In this document: piece after piece, positions 44,873 through 54,900 of the stretch
How positions within the stretch are numbered: the first letter of the stretch is position 1
Layout: each line of letters starts with the position of its first letter
Source: Pseudomonas brassicacearum
Lineage (GTDB): Bacteria; Pseudomonadota; Gammaproteobacteria; Pseudomonadales; Pseudomonadaceae
Length of the DNA: 64,000 bases
Reading direction: 5' to 3'
NCBI RefSeq assembly: GCF_009601685.2
Contig: NZ_CP045701.2
Location: 4,712,001 to 4,776,000, forward strand
Translations under genes and position numbers: made by a program
The notes under the pieces: model-generated
Told to the model about the DNA's origin: nothing
Database searches by the model: none
What the model saw: only the letters and a program-made list of their open reading frames with translations

Positions 44873-45006
44873 CGTCGACACGCTACCGTCCGCCGCCGCA
44901 ACCCATCCTTTCAGCGCTTCACGCCTCGCGGCACGAAGCTTATGCTGAAGGCTCAACCTCGCCGCCTTCTTTGCGGTTGGCAGCCTACCTGGCAGATGAT
45001 GCATCC

Positions 45007-45765
45007 ATGCAGAACACCCCTGTTGCAAATTCTGACGATCAAAAAGTGCCCGACGATGACAAGCGCTGGAGCACCCGCGCACTGATCGTCGATGACGACG
45101 TGCCGATCCGCGAGCTGCTGATCGATTACCTGGCCCGCTTCAGCATACGGGCCAGCGGCGTGACCGATGGCGCGGCCATGCGCCAGGCGATGCAGGCCGA
45201 GCACTTCGACGTGGTCGTGCTCGACCTGATGCTGCCGGGTGAAGATGGCTTGCAGTTGTGCCGCTGGCTGCGCGCCGAATCGGACATCCCGATCCTGATG
45301 CTCACCGCCCGCTGCGAGCCCACCGACCGCATCATCGGCCTGGAGCTGGGCGCCGATGACTACATGGCCAAGCCGTTCGAACCCAGGGAACTGGTGGCGC
45401 GTATCCAGACCATCCTGCGTCGGGTGCGCGACGACCGCACCGAGCATCGGGCCAATATCCGTTTCGACAACTGGCGGCTCAACAGTGTGCTGCGCCAACT
45501 GATCTCGGTCGACGGGCTGGTGGTGCCGTTGTCCAATGCCGAGTTCCGCCTGTTGTGGGTCTTCATCGAACGACCGCGCCGGGTACTCAGCCGCGAACAA
45601 CTGCTGGACGCGGCTCGCGGGCGCTCCATCGAGGCGTTCGACCGCAGCATCGACTTGCTTGTATCACGCCTGCGCCAGAAGCTGGGCGACGACCCCAAGG
45701 CCCCGCAACTGATCAAGACCGTGCGCGGTGAGGGCTACTTGTTCGACGCGCGGGACATCGGCTGA
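45007..45765 (+). CDS. OmpR-family response regulator
   Basis: A 252-residue regulator with a 25-residue leader, a receiver domain with acidic pocket (ALIVDDDVPIRELL), phospho-acceptor Asp in VVVLDLMLPGEDG and Lys in ADDYMAKPF, and a C-terminal winged helix (LLWVFIERPRRVLSREQLLDAARG; LIKTVRGEGYLFD). The pair with the histidine kinase is coupled by the TGATG overlap. The start at 45007 is taken because an upstream in-frame start at 44971 adds only 12 residues. Its target genes are unknown; the EF-hand gene downstream is a candidate. Confidence 0.95.
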   Translation: MQNTPVANSDDQKVPDDDKRWSTRALIVDDDVPIRELLIDYLARFSIRASGVTDGAAMRQAMQAEHFDVVVLDLMLPGEDGLQLCRWLRAESDIPILMLTARCEPTDRIIGLELGADDYMAKPFEPRELVARIQTILRRVRDDRTEHRANIRFDNWRLNSVLRQLISVDGLVVPLSNAEFRLLWVFIERPRRVLSREQLLDAARGRSIEAFDRSIDLLVSRLRQKLGDDPKAPQLIKTVRGEGYLFDARDIG

Positions 45766-46808
45766 TGCAACTGCGCCTCGACTCCCTGTTCGGCCGCCTG
45801 TTTGGCGTGCTGTTGCTGGCGATTGTCCTGGCGCATCTGCTGGCGTTTGCCTGGTTTTCTTTATACGACAGGCCGCCTGCCGGGCCACCGCCGCAATTTT
45901 CCCGACAAACCGAAGCCCCGCCGCGCTTCGGCCCGCCCCCTAACCGCCCTCCACGCCCCTGGTTCGGCGGTCCGGTGGTGCCGCTGACCTTTCAATTCGT
46001 GTTCCTGATCGTCGCGGCCTGGTATGGCGCCAAGCTCCTGACCCGACCCATCCAGCGCCTGAGCGAAGCGGCCGAGCGCCTGAGCGAAAACCTCGACAGC
46101 CCGCCGCTGGATGAAAATGGCCCCCGCGAGGCGCGACAGGCGGCCCATACGTTCAACCTGATGCAGCAACGGATTCGCGAGCAGGTGCAGCAGCGTTCGC
46201 GCATGCTCGGCGCGGTGTCCCATGACCTGCGCACGCCGCTTTCGCGGCTCAAGCTGCGCCTGGAACAGATCGATGACATCAAGCTGCAAGGCCAGATGCG
46301 CCAGGACCTGGACGACATGATCGGCATGCTCGATGCCACCCTCACCTACTTGCACGAACAGCGCACCAGTGAAGCGCTGCAGTGGATGGACGTGCAGGCC
46401 TTGGTGGAATCATTGAGCGAAAATGCCCAGGACCAGGGCGCCGACGTACAAGTCAGCGGTACCTGCGCCCCGCTGCAGGTGCGACCGATGGCGCTGCGTT
46501 CGTGCCTCAACAACCTCATCGACAATGCCCTGCGCTACGCCGGCCATGCCTTGATTAACCTGGAAGACCAAAACAACCAGGTGCTGATTCGAGTCATCGA
46601 CCACGGTCCCGGTATTGCGGCGGACAAACGCGAGGCGGTGTTCGAGCCGTTCTTTCGCCTGGAAGGCTCGCGCAACCGCAACTCCGGCGGCGTCGGCCTG
46701 GGCATGACCATCGCCCGGGAGGCCACCGAACGCCTGGGCGGGCAATTGACCCTGGAAGAGACGCCAGGAGGTGGCTTGACGGCGGTGATCAGCCTGCCTC
46801 GCACCTGA
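45765..46808 (+). CDS. Sensor histidine kinase partner
   Basis: A 347-residue kinase with an N-terminal membrane helix (RLFGVLLLAIVLAHLLAFAWF), a short Pro-rich periplasmic loop (about residues 35-70; PPPQF, PPRFGPPPNRPPRPW), a second helix (FQFVFLIVAAWYGAKLL), HAMP, a phospho-acceptor His153 in VSHDLRTPLSRL and an HATPase domain (NNLIDNALRYA; DHGPGIAADKR; GVGLGMTIARE). The very short, Pro-rich sensor loop argues for sensing through the membrane or a partner rather than binding a large ligand. It overlaps the regulator gene by one base. Confidence 0.95.
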   Translation: MQLRLDSLFGRLFGVLLLAIVLAHLLAFAWFSLYDRPPAGPPPQFSRQTEAPPRFGPPPNRPPRPWFGGPVVPLTFQFVFLIVAAWYGAKLLTRPIQRLSEAAERLSENLDSPPLDENGPREARQAAHTFNLMQQRIREQVQQRSRMLGAVSHDLRTPLSRLKLRLEQIDDIKLQGQMRQDLDDMIGMLDATLTYLHEQRTSEALQWMDVQALVESLSENAQDQGADVQVSGTCAPLQVRPMALRSCLNNLIDNALRYAGHALINLEDQNNQVLIRVIDHGPGIAADKREAVFEPFFRLEGSRNRNSGGVGLGMTIAREATERLGGQLTLEETPGGGLTAVISLPRT

Positions 46809-46953
46809 ATCCCACCGTTCCCACACTCGACACTGCGCCGGGACTGAGTTTGTACACCCGCCGGTACAAACTTCACACACCCACGACAACTGTCCCGCCG
46901 ACGCTGCATAAGCCGGTGCACCCACCGGCTACCCCAGCCCAAGGAGAGCGCCC

Positions 46954-47793
46954 ATGATTGGCAGCGTCAGCAGTTACTCGACCTATACCAGCACCAGCAG
47001 TACCGCCACCAGCAGTGCCCGCAGCCAGCAGTTCCAAAAGGAACTGCTGGACAAGCTCGACAGTGACGGCGACGGTTCGGTCAATCAGCAAGAGTTGAGC
47101 AGCGCCCTGTCGCAAGAAAGCGATGATGGCATCCTGGTCAGCCTGAGTGACAACTTTGGCGACCTGGACAGTGACGGCAGTGGTGACCTGAGCAGCGAGG
47201 AAATGGCCGCAATGGCGCCGCCACCTCCGCCGCCACGGGACCAGGCGCCAACTACCGAACTGGCCGATGCGCTGCTCAGCGTCCTGGATACCGACGGTGA
47301 TGGCGTGGTCAGCAGCGATGAGTTGAGCAACGGCCTGGCCAGCACGGGCAGCGATGCCGACAGCCAGCAAGTGTTCTCGGCGCTGGACGAGAATGAAGAC
47401 GGCACTGTCAGCCTTGACGAACTCGCCGCCAGCCTCGCGCCACCGCCACCACCGCAACAAGCCTCCAGTGAAGAGCTGTTCAGTCAGCTCGACGCCGATG
47501 GCGACGCCACCATCACTGCCAGCGAACTGAGCAGCGCCTTGCAGGCCAGCAACGGTACGTCCACTAGCACCGACACCAGCGCGATGCTGATGCAAGTACT
47601 CGACAGCGACAGCAGCGGTGGCGTCAGCAGCGACGAGTTCAACAGTGCCTTGCAGGCCGGACGCAGCAGCGACAGCTCCACCGAACAGGCCAATGTCAGC
47701 GAAGCGTTGAACCGAATGATCGCCAACCTCAGCCGGCAATACTCGCTGGATAACGTCGCCACTGTGGGGAAACACCTGAACGTGGCGACCTGA
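46954..47793 (+). CDS. Six-EF-hand calcium-binding protein (XopAW-like)
   Basis: A 279-residue acidic protein with six EF-hand loops: residues 36-47, 72-83, 112-123, 145-156, 180-191 and 217-228, each with Asp at 1, 3 and usually 5 and Glu at 12. Proline-rich linkers at about 88-94 and 163-167 divide the chain into three pairs. It is Ser/Asp-rich, has no standard signal peptide and no membrane segment. It resembles a family that I recall annotated as XopAW-type calcium-binding effectors; the function in Pseudomonas is unknown. AAGGAG lies eight bases before the ATG. It is downstream of the two-component system on the same strand. Confidence 0.9.
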   Translation: MIGSVSSYSTYTSTSSTATSSARSQQFQKELLDKLDSDGDGSVNQQELSSALSQESDDGILVSLSDNFGDLDSDGSGDLSSEEMAAMAPPPPPPRDQAPTTELADALLSVLDTDGDGVVSSDELSNGLASTGSDADSQQVFSALDENEDGTVSLDELAASLAPPPPPQQASSEELFSQLDADGDATITASELSSALQASNGTSTSTDTSAMLMQVLDSDSSGGVSSDEFNSALQAGRSSDSSTEQANVSEALNRMIANLSRQYSLDNVATVGKHLNVAT

Positions 47794-47800
47794 TTCACCT

Positions 47801-47912
47801 GTAGGAGCTGCCGAAGGCTGCGATCTTTTGATCTTTTGATCTTTTGATCTTTCGCTTGAGATTCAAGTGTTAGGGGAAAGATCGCAGCCTCGTTGCACTC
47901 GACAGCTCCTAC
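47801..47912. repeat. Large palindromic repeat with an 8-bp tandem array
   Basis: Arms GTAGGAGCTGCCGAAGGCTGC and GCAGCC...CAGCTCCTAC form the palindrome known from other sites. Inside, four units of GATCTTTT (47822-47853, last unit GATCTTTC) are tandemly repeated. It follows the EF-hand stop by seven bases and may end its transcription. Confidence 0.85.
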
Positions 47913-47968
47913 ACAGCTCCTACACAGTTCCTACACAGTTCCTACACAGCTCCTGCGCAGCTTCTGCG
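47903..47968. repeat. 11-bp tandem repeat, six units
   Basis: Units of CAGCTCCTACA and its variants (47903, 47914, 47925, 47936, 47947 and 47958), of which the first two are identical and the last two diverge. It expands the right end of the palindrome and is the complement of the 11-mer found twice at 14836-14857. Confidence 0.85.
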
Positions 47969-48014
47969 TGCCAGCGGGAGCAAGCTGCGTCGCCACGGGT
48001 GCGACGCATTCAAG

Positions 48015-49052
48015 CTATCGCGCCTGGCTTTTGCTCCAGTCCGTCAACAGGCTATACGCCACCGCCAGCAGGGTCGGGCCGATGAACAGGCCGATGAAAC
48101 CGAAGGCGATCAACCCGCCGAACACCCCCAGCAGCACGATGACCAAGGGCAGGTTTCCGCCGCGGCTGATCAAGTAGGGCTTGAGCACGTTGTCCACGCC
48201 ACTGATGATGAACGTGCCCCAGATGCCGAGGAACACCGCCATCCCGTACTCACCCTTCCACACCAGCCATGCGGTGGCAGGGATCCACACCAGGGGTGGC
48301 CCCATGGGGATCAGGCTCAGCAGGAACGTGACGATACCCAGTACCAGCGCCCCCGGCACCCCGGCGATCAGGAAGCCGATCAGCGCCAGCACGGCCTGGG
48401 CCGCCGCGGTGCCAATTACGCCGTTGACCACTCGTTGTACGGTACCGGCCACCAGCTCGATGTAGTAACCGGCACGGTCGCCGATCAGACGCTCCAGCAA
48501 CCCGTGGACGAACACCGCCAGGCGCGGGCCGTCGCGATAGAAAAAGAACACGAACACGATGCTCAGGGTCAGTTCGAGTATGCCACCGCCAATCTGCGCA
48601 CTGCGCGCCAACAGCCAGTTGCCCACTTGCCCCAGGTACGGCTTGATCGACACCATCATTGCCGCACCTTGCTGGTCGATGCTGTTCCAAATCCCGACCA
48701 GTCGCCCGCCCACCAGCGGCACGCCGGCCAGCCAGTCGGGCGCTTCGGGCAAGCCGTCGACCTGCACGTCCTTGATGAACGCCGTGGCGTCGCGCACATG
48801 GTCGGCCAGGTTGAAACCCAGCCACACCAGCGGCACCGCCACCAACAGCATCCAGCCCACTGTCAGCAACGCCGCCGCCAGGGATTCACGGCCATTGACC
48901 CAGCGGGTCAGCAGGCGCATCAGCGGCCAACTGGCGAAAGCGAGCACCGCACCCCAGAACAGCGCCGACCAGAACGGCGCCATGACCCAAAGGCTTGCGC
49001 CGAACAACACCAGGAGCAGGATCTGCACCAACAGCCGATCGTTATTGAGCAT
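48015..49052 (-). CDS. AI-2E family transporter (UPF0118/PerM-like permease)
   Basis: A 345-residue inner-membrane protein with about seven to eight helices, including LVQILLLVLFGASLWVMAPFWSALFWGAVLAF at the start and VIVLLGVFGGLIAFGFIGLFIGPTLLAVAY at the end, the usual family ending. A Pro-rich loop PMGPPLVWIPATAWL lies near 255-270. The family includes the AI-2 exporter TqsA and Na+/H+ antiporters; the substrate here is unknown. The start is the ATG at 49052; the open frame upstream overlaps the 3' flank of the next gene. Confidence 0.92.
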   Translation of the reverse strand: MLNNDRLLVQILLLVLFGASLWVMAPFWSALFWGAVLAFASWPLMRLLTRWVNGRESLAAALLTVGWMLLVAVPLVWLGFNLADHVRDATAFIKDVQVDGLPEAPDWLAGVPLVGGRLVGIWNSIDQQGAAMMVSIKPYLGQVGNWLLARSAQIGGGILELTLSIVFVFFFYRDGPRLAVFVHGLLERLIGDRAGYYIELVAGTVQRVVNGVIGTAAAQAVLALIGFLIAGVPGALVLGIVTFLLSLIPMGPPLVWIPATAWLVWKGEYGMAVFLGIWGTFIISGVDNVLKPYLISRGGNLPLVIVLLGVFGGLIAFGFIGLFIGPTLLAVAYSLLTDWSKSQAR

Positions 49053-49116
49053 GTAGGGTCTCGAAAAAATGAACAGGAGCGAGGCAACGGCATGAAACCC
49101 GCTGCCCCGAGACAGC

Positions 49117-49935
49117 TTAGCGCAGCAACTCCAGGTGCAGCCCCTCTGCCTCGCCGCTGGCGGCTTCCATGCGTGCCGCCCGGACGCCCTGGCCCGCCAG
49201 AGCCTCAAGCCAGTCCTCGGCCCGGGGGCCGGCGATACTGACCCGCAAGCTCGTGTCCAGGTTCAACGCCCGGGACAATAGATGCAACCAGGTGTCGTCT
49301 GGCTCACCGGCAAGACGCGGCAAATCCAGGACTCCAGTGTCCTTGAGCTGGCGCAACAGCGTGGCCGATGTCGGCAGCAAGTCCCCCAGCGGTGCGTTCG
49401 CCTCGAACTGCTCGACATGCAGGTAGGCCTTGCGATTGCCACGGGTGATGGCATACAGCGCAATCACTGTGTTGTCCGCCGGTGGTGCCAGGCGCAGCAA
49501 CAAGAAGGCCTGGCCCTTGTCGGCGCCGTAGAGCTTGGCATTGCCGAAGACTTCGTTGGCCCACAGGCTGCTTTCGCCGCAATCGCGGGCCTGGCACCAG
49601 AACAACAGCTCGGCGCCCTGCTTCTGCAGCGCTTCGCGAGCCGCGGTAAAAGCCTGGGTGGCGGAATGTTCCGGCGGCAGTTCGTAGGTGACCGACGTGA
49701 CGTTGCCACGGGCATCGATTTGGCCGTCGAAACGCAGCTGGCCGCTGATCTTGCGGATCGAGCCCATGGGGTAGACGCGTTCCAGGTCGCTGGTTTGCCG
49801 GTAATCGACAATTTGCGCGTCGGGCATGCGCGGCACACGCTCCAGGTCGCGACTGCCCGGCACATCGGCGGCGAACGACGCCGGGCTGAAGCAGGCCAGC
49901 ACCAGCAGGACGAGTGAGCAAACGGATAATTTCAT
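49117..49935 (-). CDS. DUF4892 exported protein
   Basis: A 272-residue protein with a signal peptide (MKLSVCSLVLLVLACFSPASFAA, cleaved near residue 22) and no further membrane segment. It includes LFWCQARDCGESSLWANEVFG with two cysteines, and residues 60-110 look like a beta-rich domain. This matches DUF4892, a Pseudomonas periplasmic family of unknown role. Family members are conserved next to the alpha/beta hydrolase pair downstream. The start at 49935 places the signal peptide at the N-terminus; 17 extra codons are possible upstream. Confidence 0.85.
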   Translation of the reverse strand: MKLSVCSLVLLVLACFSPASFAADVPGSRDLERVPRMPDAQIVDYRQTSDLERVYPMGSIRKISGQLRFDGQIDARGNVTSVTYELPPEHSATQAFTAAREALQKQGAELLFWCQARDCGESSLWANEVFGNAKLYGADKGQAFLLLRLAPPADNTVIALYAITRGNRKAYLHVEQFEANAPLGDLLPTSATLLRQLKDTGVLDLPRLAGEPDDTWLHLLSRALNLDTSLRVSIAGPRAEDWLEALAGQGVRAARMEAASGEAEGLHLELLR

Positions 49936-50064
49936 CGGATCGGCTTGGCCTGGGACGCTTGGATGCAACGGGCATCGTCGATGCACCTTGAAGCTGGTAA
50001 ACAGAGGTCTGTCATGGTTGTCTCCCTTTCAACCCGCCCAGCCTCGACAGTTGCCCGCCGCAAG

Positions 50065-50916
50065 TCAAGGAGCGGTGAAGAACCGATTGAAACAGTCTGC
50101 TACAAGCTCGGCACCGATCTCGTCGTTCAGGTGTAGATGATGGCCGCCGGGTAACTGCTCATGACTGAAGGGTAGACGCTCCAGCAACTCCGGGTGTTGG
50201 GCCAGCATGCCGTCGGCCGCCACCACCAGGTGCGCCGGACAATCGACCCGCGCCACGAATGCCATGGCCTGTTCATCGGTCAGGCGCAAAGGCGATGGCA
50301 GGGTCAGGCGGTTGTCGGTGCGCCAGGTGTACCCCCCGGGCACCGGCATCAGGCCGCGCTGGGCCAGCAGCTCGGCGGCTTCGCGGCTGACTGCTACCAG
50401 TCCCTTCATCCGCGCCTCGATGGCCCGATCGAGGGTTTTGTAGACCGGCTTGCGTTTCTGCTGCAGATCCAACTGGGCTTGCAGGGCCATGCCCATGCGC
50501 TCGGCCGCGTTATCGCCCTTGGCTGTAGGAGGAATCACCCCGTCGATCAACCCCAGGTGCGTCACCCGCTCCGGCAAGGAGCCGGCCAGCACCAGCGACA
50601 CAATGGCGCCCATGGAATGCCCCAACAGGGCGAAACGCTGCAAGCCCAGTTGTTCGGCGACTTGCAGCACATCATGGGCGTAGTCCCAGAGGGCATAACC
50701 GGCACCGGGCGGCCGATGCCCGGAGTGACCGTGGCCGGCCATGTCCAGGGCAATCACTCGCAGGCCCTCGAGCCTGGGCGCCAGGCGGGCGAAGCTGTTG
50801 GCATTGTCCAACCAACCGTGCAGGGCAAGCACCGGCAGCCCGTCCTCCGGCCCGAACAGGTGGGCCGCCAGTTCGATGTGCGGCAGGCTCAGGCGGACTT
50901 CCTCGACCACACTCAT
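50065..50916 (-). CDS. Alpha/beta hydrolase 2 of an overlapping pair
   Basis: A 283-residue hydrolase with the nucleophile elbow GHSMGAIVS (Ser near residue 101), early LALHGWLDNANSF and DMAGHGHSG motifs for the oxyanion hole region, and a C-terminal PGGHHLHLND with the catalytic His. The lid region around 150-200 includes KRKPVYKTLDRAIEARM. It overlaps the other hydrolase gene by four bases (ATGA). The substrate is unknown; an esterase or lactonase is likely. The ATG at 50916 fits the family N-terminus. Confidence 0.92.
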   Translation of the reverse strand: MSVVEEVRLSLPHIELAAHLFGPEDGLPVLALHGWLDNANSFARLAPRLEGLRVIALDMAGHGHSGHRPPGAGYALWDYAHDVLQVAEQLGLQRFALLGHSMGAIVSLVLAGSLPERVTHLGLIDGVIPPTAKGDNAAERMGMALQAQLDLQQKRKPVYKTLDRAIEARMKGLVAVSREAAELLAQRGLMPVPGGYTWRTDNRLTLPSPLRLTDEQAMAFVARVDCPAHLVVAADGMLAQHPELLERLPFSHEQLPGGHHLHLNDEIGAELVADCFNRFFTAP

Positions 50917-51707
50917 GCGCTGCGCCCTTCCCACCGCTGGAACAGGTTCTTGAGCAGGTTGGCCGTGTCCTGTGGACGCTCGAGGGGGAACATATGGCCA
51001 CCGGGCATGCTCAGGGATTCGCCATGGAGCATACGCCCCACCGAACGGGTGTGATGACGCATCACCACACGACTCTGCCTACCGCGCACCACGGCCAGCG
51101 GCACCTTGAGCTTACGGGGCCGCCCGGGGCTGGTGTGCGGCACGCCGCGGTAAATGCTGATTTCGGTGGCCGGGTCGAAGCGCAGCCGCAGTCGATCACC
51201 GACTTGTTGCAGGCCGTGTTGCAGGTAGGCGTCGAAGCATTCCGGGTCAAAACCGCGAAACAGTGTCTTGCCGGCGAAATACTGCCGGGCCGACGCCAGG
51301 TCAGCGAACTCCTCACGCCGACCCAGGGTCCGGCCCGCCGGCGTCAGGCGGTCGATGAACCCCAGGCGCTTGGCCGCCAGGATCACCCATTGGTCGGTAC
51401 GGGTCAGCACCGGCGAATCGAGCATGACCACGCCGCGATACAGCTCGGGGCGGCGCAACGCCGCGTGCAGGTGCAGCACACCGCCCAGGGAGTGACCGAC
51501 GCCCCACACCGGCACCGGTTGCTGCTCCAGATGATGAATCAGCTCGTCCACCAGGTTGTGCCAATTGTCATCGACCGGAAATCGCGGGTCGTGGCCATGC
51601 AGTTCGAGGTGCGCAACCTCATATTGCGGCGCCAGCGCGGCGAACAACTTGCCGTACGTGGCCGAGGGAAAACCATTGGCGTGGGCGAAAAACACCTGTT
51701 GCGACAT
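50913..51707 (-). CDS. Alpha/beta hydrolase 1 of an overlapping pair
   Basis: A 264-residue hydrolase with FFAHANGFPSATYG and LELHGHDPRF motifs, nucleophile elbow GVGHSLGGVLHLHA (Ser near residue 76) and catalytic His in PGGHMFPLE. It is more divergent than its neighbour and carries a shorter lid. Both hydrolases are about the same length but not close copies. It lies upstream of the DUF4892 gene in the same operon. The start at 51707 fits the usual N-terminus MSQQVFFAHANG. Confidence 0.92.
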   Translation of the reverse strand: MSQQVFFAHANGFPSATYGKLFAALAPQYEVAHLELHGHDPRFPVDDNWHNLVDELIHHLEQQPVPVWGVGHSLGGVLHLHAALRRPELYRGVVMLDSPVLTRTDQWVILAAKRLGFIDRLTPAGRTLGRREEFADLASARQYFAGKTLFRGFDPECFDAYLQHGLQQVGDRLRLRFDPATEISIYRGVPHTSPGRPRKLKVPLAVVRGRQSRVVMRHHTRSVGRMLHGESLSMPGGHMFPLERPQDTANLLKNLFQRWEGRSA

Positions 51708-51907
51708 GTTGGCCGATCCATTGCGAGAACTGCGGCCGATTGTCCGCAGAACCCGGCGGCGCGGCAATGACCGTAACTGACAGGAATGATGACAGCATTG
51801 CGGCATCGATTGTCTACCCGCCTTAAGCACCTGTCAGACCTTACAGTTGACGCCCGTATCGCCTTGGCAATAACTAGAACAGTTACGACATCTCCAAGGG
51901 GACTGGC

Positions 51908-54900
51908 ATGCATGCCAAGACACCGGCCGTTTCCGTGAAAGATTCACGAGGATTGGGCATCGCCTCGGTGTCTTACTTTCGTAATAACCCTATGGCAAAA
52001 CCCGAGGGCCGGATCCATCGTCAACGCTATGATGTCGCCGGGCGCCCGACGCTCAGCTACGACCCCCGCCTGTTCAAGCTGCTGGAGACCGAGCCGGACG
52101 CCCGGCCCAACCTGAGAACCGTCTTCAGCCTCACCGGTGCGGCGCTCGTCACCGACGGCGTCGATGCGGGGACTCGCCTGGCATTATTCGGCGTAGCCGG
52201 TCAGCACGTCATCGGCTGGGACAGCTTGCACACTCAGGTGCAAACCGAATACGACGCGCTGTTGCGCCCGGTCAGAACCATCGAGCAGGCTCAGGGCTCG
52301 CTTGCCAGAAACAATGCGTTCTACACCTACGGGGATAACACGCCTGTATCAGCCTCACGCAATCAATGTAGCCGGTTGATCCGCCACGATGACGAGGCTG
52401 GCACCGTCCTGTTCGAGAGTTATGCGCTGACGAGCGGGGTCATTTCACAAACCCGGCATTTTCTCCAGGACTTGAACGAACCCGACTGGCCTGCCGATGA
52501 AGCAAACAGAGACCTTTTGAACGAGACCGGCAACGGCGCCACCAGCCGTGTCACCTATAACGCCGTGGGCACCGCAATCCTGCAGGAAGATGCGCAAAAC
52601 AACGCCCAGTATTCGGATTTGGATATCGCCGGCCAGCTCCGGCAAGTTCGCTTGAAACTCGCGGGGCAAACCCACGAGACATCGCTGCTGAACGACATTC
52701 GCTACAACGCGAATGGCAACATCGAACGGCAAACTGCCGGCAACGGCGTGGTCAGCGAAGCGCTGTATGACCCACGGGACGGGCGCCTGACGAGCGTCAA
52801 GGCCGGGCTTCCCGGCCAGCCCCCGTTGCAATACCTGGCCTATGGTTATGATCGGGTCGGCAATATCCTCAGCATCAGGGATGCGACGCTGGGTACCCGT
52901 TTCTTTCGTAACCAGAAGATCGAACCGGTCCAGTCTTACGTCTACGACAGTTTGTATCAGCTGATCGAGGTCAATGGCTGGCAACGGGTCGGTAACCAGA
53001 ACGGTCCTCAAGAGCCGGTTTTTGTTTCGCCTGCCGATCCCGGACAGTTGGAGAACTACCGGCAGGTCTACAGTTACGACGAGGGCGGCAATCTCACCCT
53101 GCTCGTCCACACCGCCGCCAGCCACAGCTGGACGCAACGAACGGCGATTTCGAAATACAGCAATCGGGGACTGGCGCAGAAAGCCGACGGCAGCTTGCCT
53201 GGCGAGGATGAAATCGGCGCTGGATTCGACGCCAATGGCAACAAAAGACAATTGCTGGCGGGTCAGGATTTGACCTGGAGTCCGAGCAACCGCCTGCGCC
53301 AGGTCGACCAAGTGATGCGTGAGAACGCTGCGAATGACAGCGAAGTCTATGTCTACGACGGGGCCGGTCAGCGCAAGCGCAAAGTTCGCCTGACCTACAG
53401 CGCAACCTATACGCGCGCGCACGAAGTGCGCTATTTACCCAGCCTGGAAATCCGTACAACCCCTGAAGAGAAGGTGCAGGTCATTTTGGCGCAGGCAGGA
53501 CGTTGCGCCGTACAAGTGTTGCACTGGGAGTCGCAAAGTACGAGAGCCGATCAATACCGTTACAACCTGACGAATCATCTGGGCTCCAGTACGTTGGAGC
53601 TGGATGGTCAGGCCAACTTGATCAGTGAAGAAATGTACTACCCCTACGGAGGCACATCGTGGTGGGCCGGCCCAGACAAAGTTCAAGCAAGCTACAAAAC
53701 CCGGCGCTATTGCGGTCAGGAGCGTGATGCCACGGGGTTGTACTACTACGGACAGCGGTACTACGCGCCTTGGCTGGAGCGCTGGATCAGCGCCGACCCG
53801 GCAGGCACCGCCGACGGTCTGAACCTGTTTGCCATGGTACGTGGCAATCCTGTCCGGTTTGTCGATTTTCAAGGTCTATTGGGGTTTGACACGCTAACAG
53901 CCACCGCCGGTATGACTGTTGCTCGAGAGTTTTCAAGTGCTCTGCTCGCTTCGTTTCTGCAATACGGGGTGACTGCGGGAGCTACCGCACTCTTGGGACC
54001 TGCGCAGATGGTGGTAACGGTTCTAGGTGCTACGTCAGGTGGTATCACAGGTGGGCTCCAAGGATGGGGCGCCATGAGGGCGGCCAACAGCGCCGATGAA
54101 GCGTCCGGTTGGGCGCCTATCATCAAGCAAGTTGGTGGTGCGGCATTGGGCGCGGCCTTAGGAGCCGCGCCTTCCCTGGCTGGCGCGTTTATGCCAGGCA
54201 ACCCGGCGGCGGCGGGTCAAATCGGCGGTTTATTCGGCTCAATGTTGCGCGAAGTGACATTCCAGAATTTTGGACAGTATGGTCCAAGCAATCCTTTCCC
54301 GGGCCGTATGGACGTCGCTACAGCCTCGGCCAGCACGCTTGCGACAAGCATCGCGGGTGGATCGGCAGCAGCAGCGGGAGCAGTTGGTTTTGGGAGCGAC
54401 GAAATAGGAAAGTTGCTGCAATCAACCTTCGCCAACTCCATAGGGATGGGCGTCGGCTTGGGTGGCACATCCACCGTAAGAGGATTGAGAGGTGCCCCCA
54501 TCAAGCCCCCTGGCACCGGGGAAATCAACCAGAGCGCAGCGGTAATCGGATCCACCAGTCGACATTTCTTCGGCTCTCTGGCGCAGGCAGCCAATATGGC
54601 CATTGCCCAGATACCTGGATACAGCGAGCTGGGCCCAGTCGTTCAAACGACCGTGAGACGTGCGGTCACACAAGCCGTCCTGGACCAGCGCTTGACGTTC
54701 TTGACCGTCGCCAGGCCGGGACTCACAGACCTGCTGAGTCCAACAAATCCGACGGCGCCAAGCCGTGACATCGAGATGGGCGACGCGGGGACTGAATCAT
54801 TCGAGATGGCAGACATCTCGCGACCTTCCGATTTCTTCTACTACGAAAGTGAACTGCAGGTCGGACACCGAGGCGTCTACCGCTCTCGACTGAATATGCC

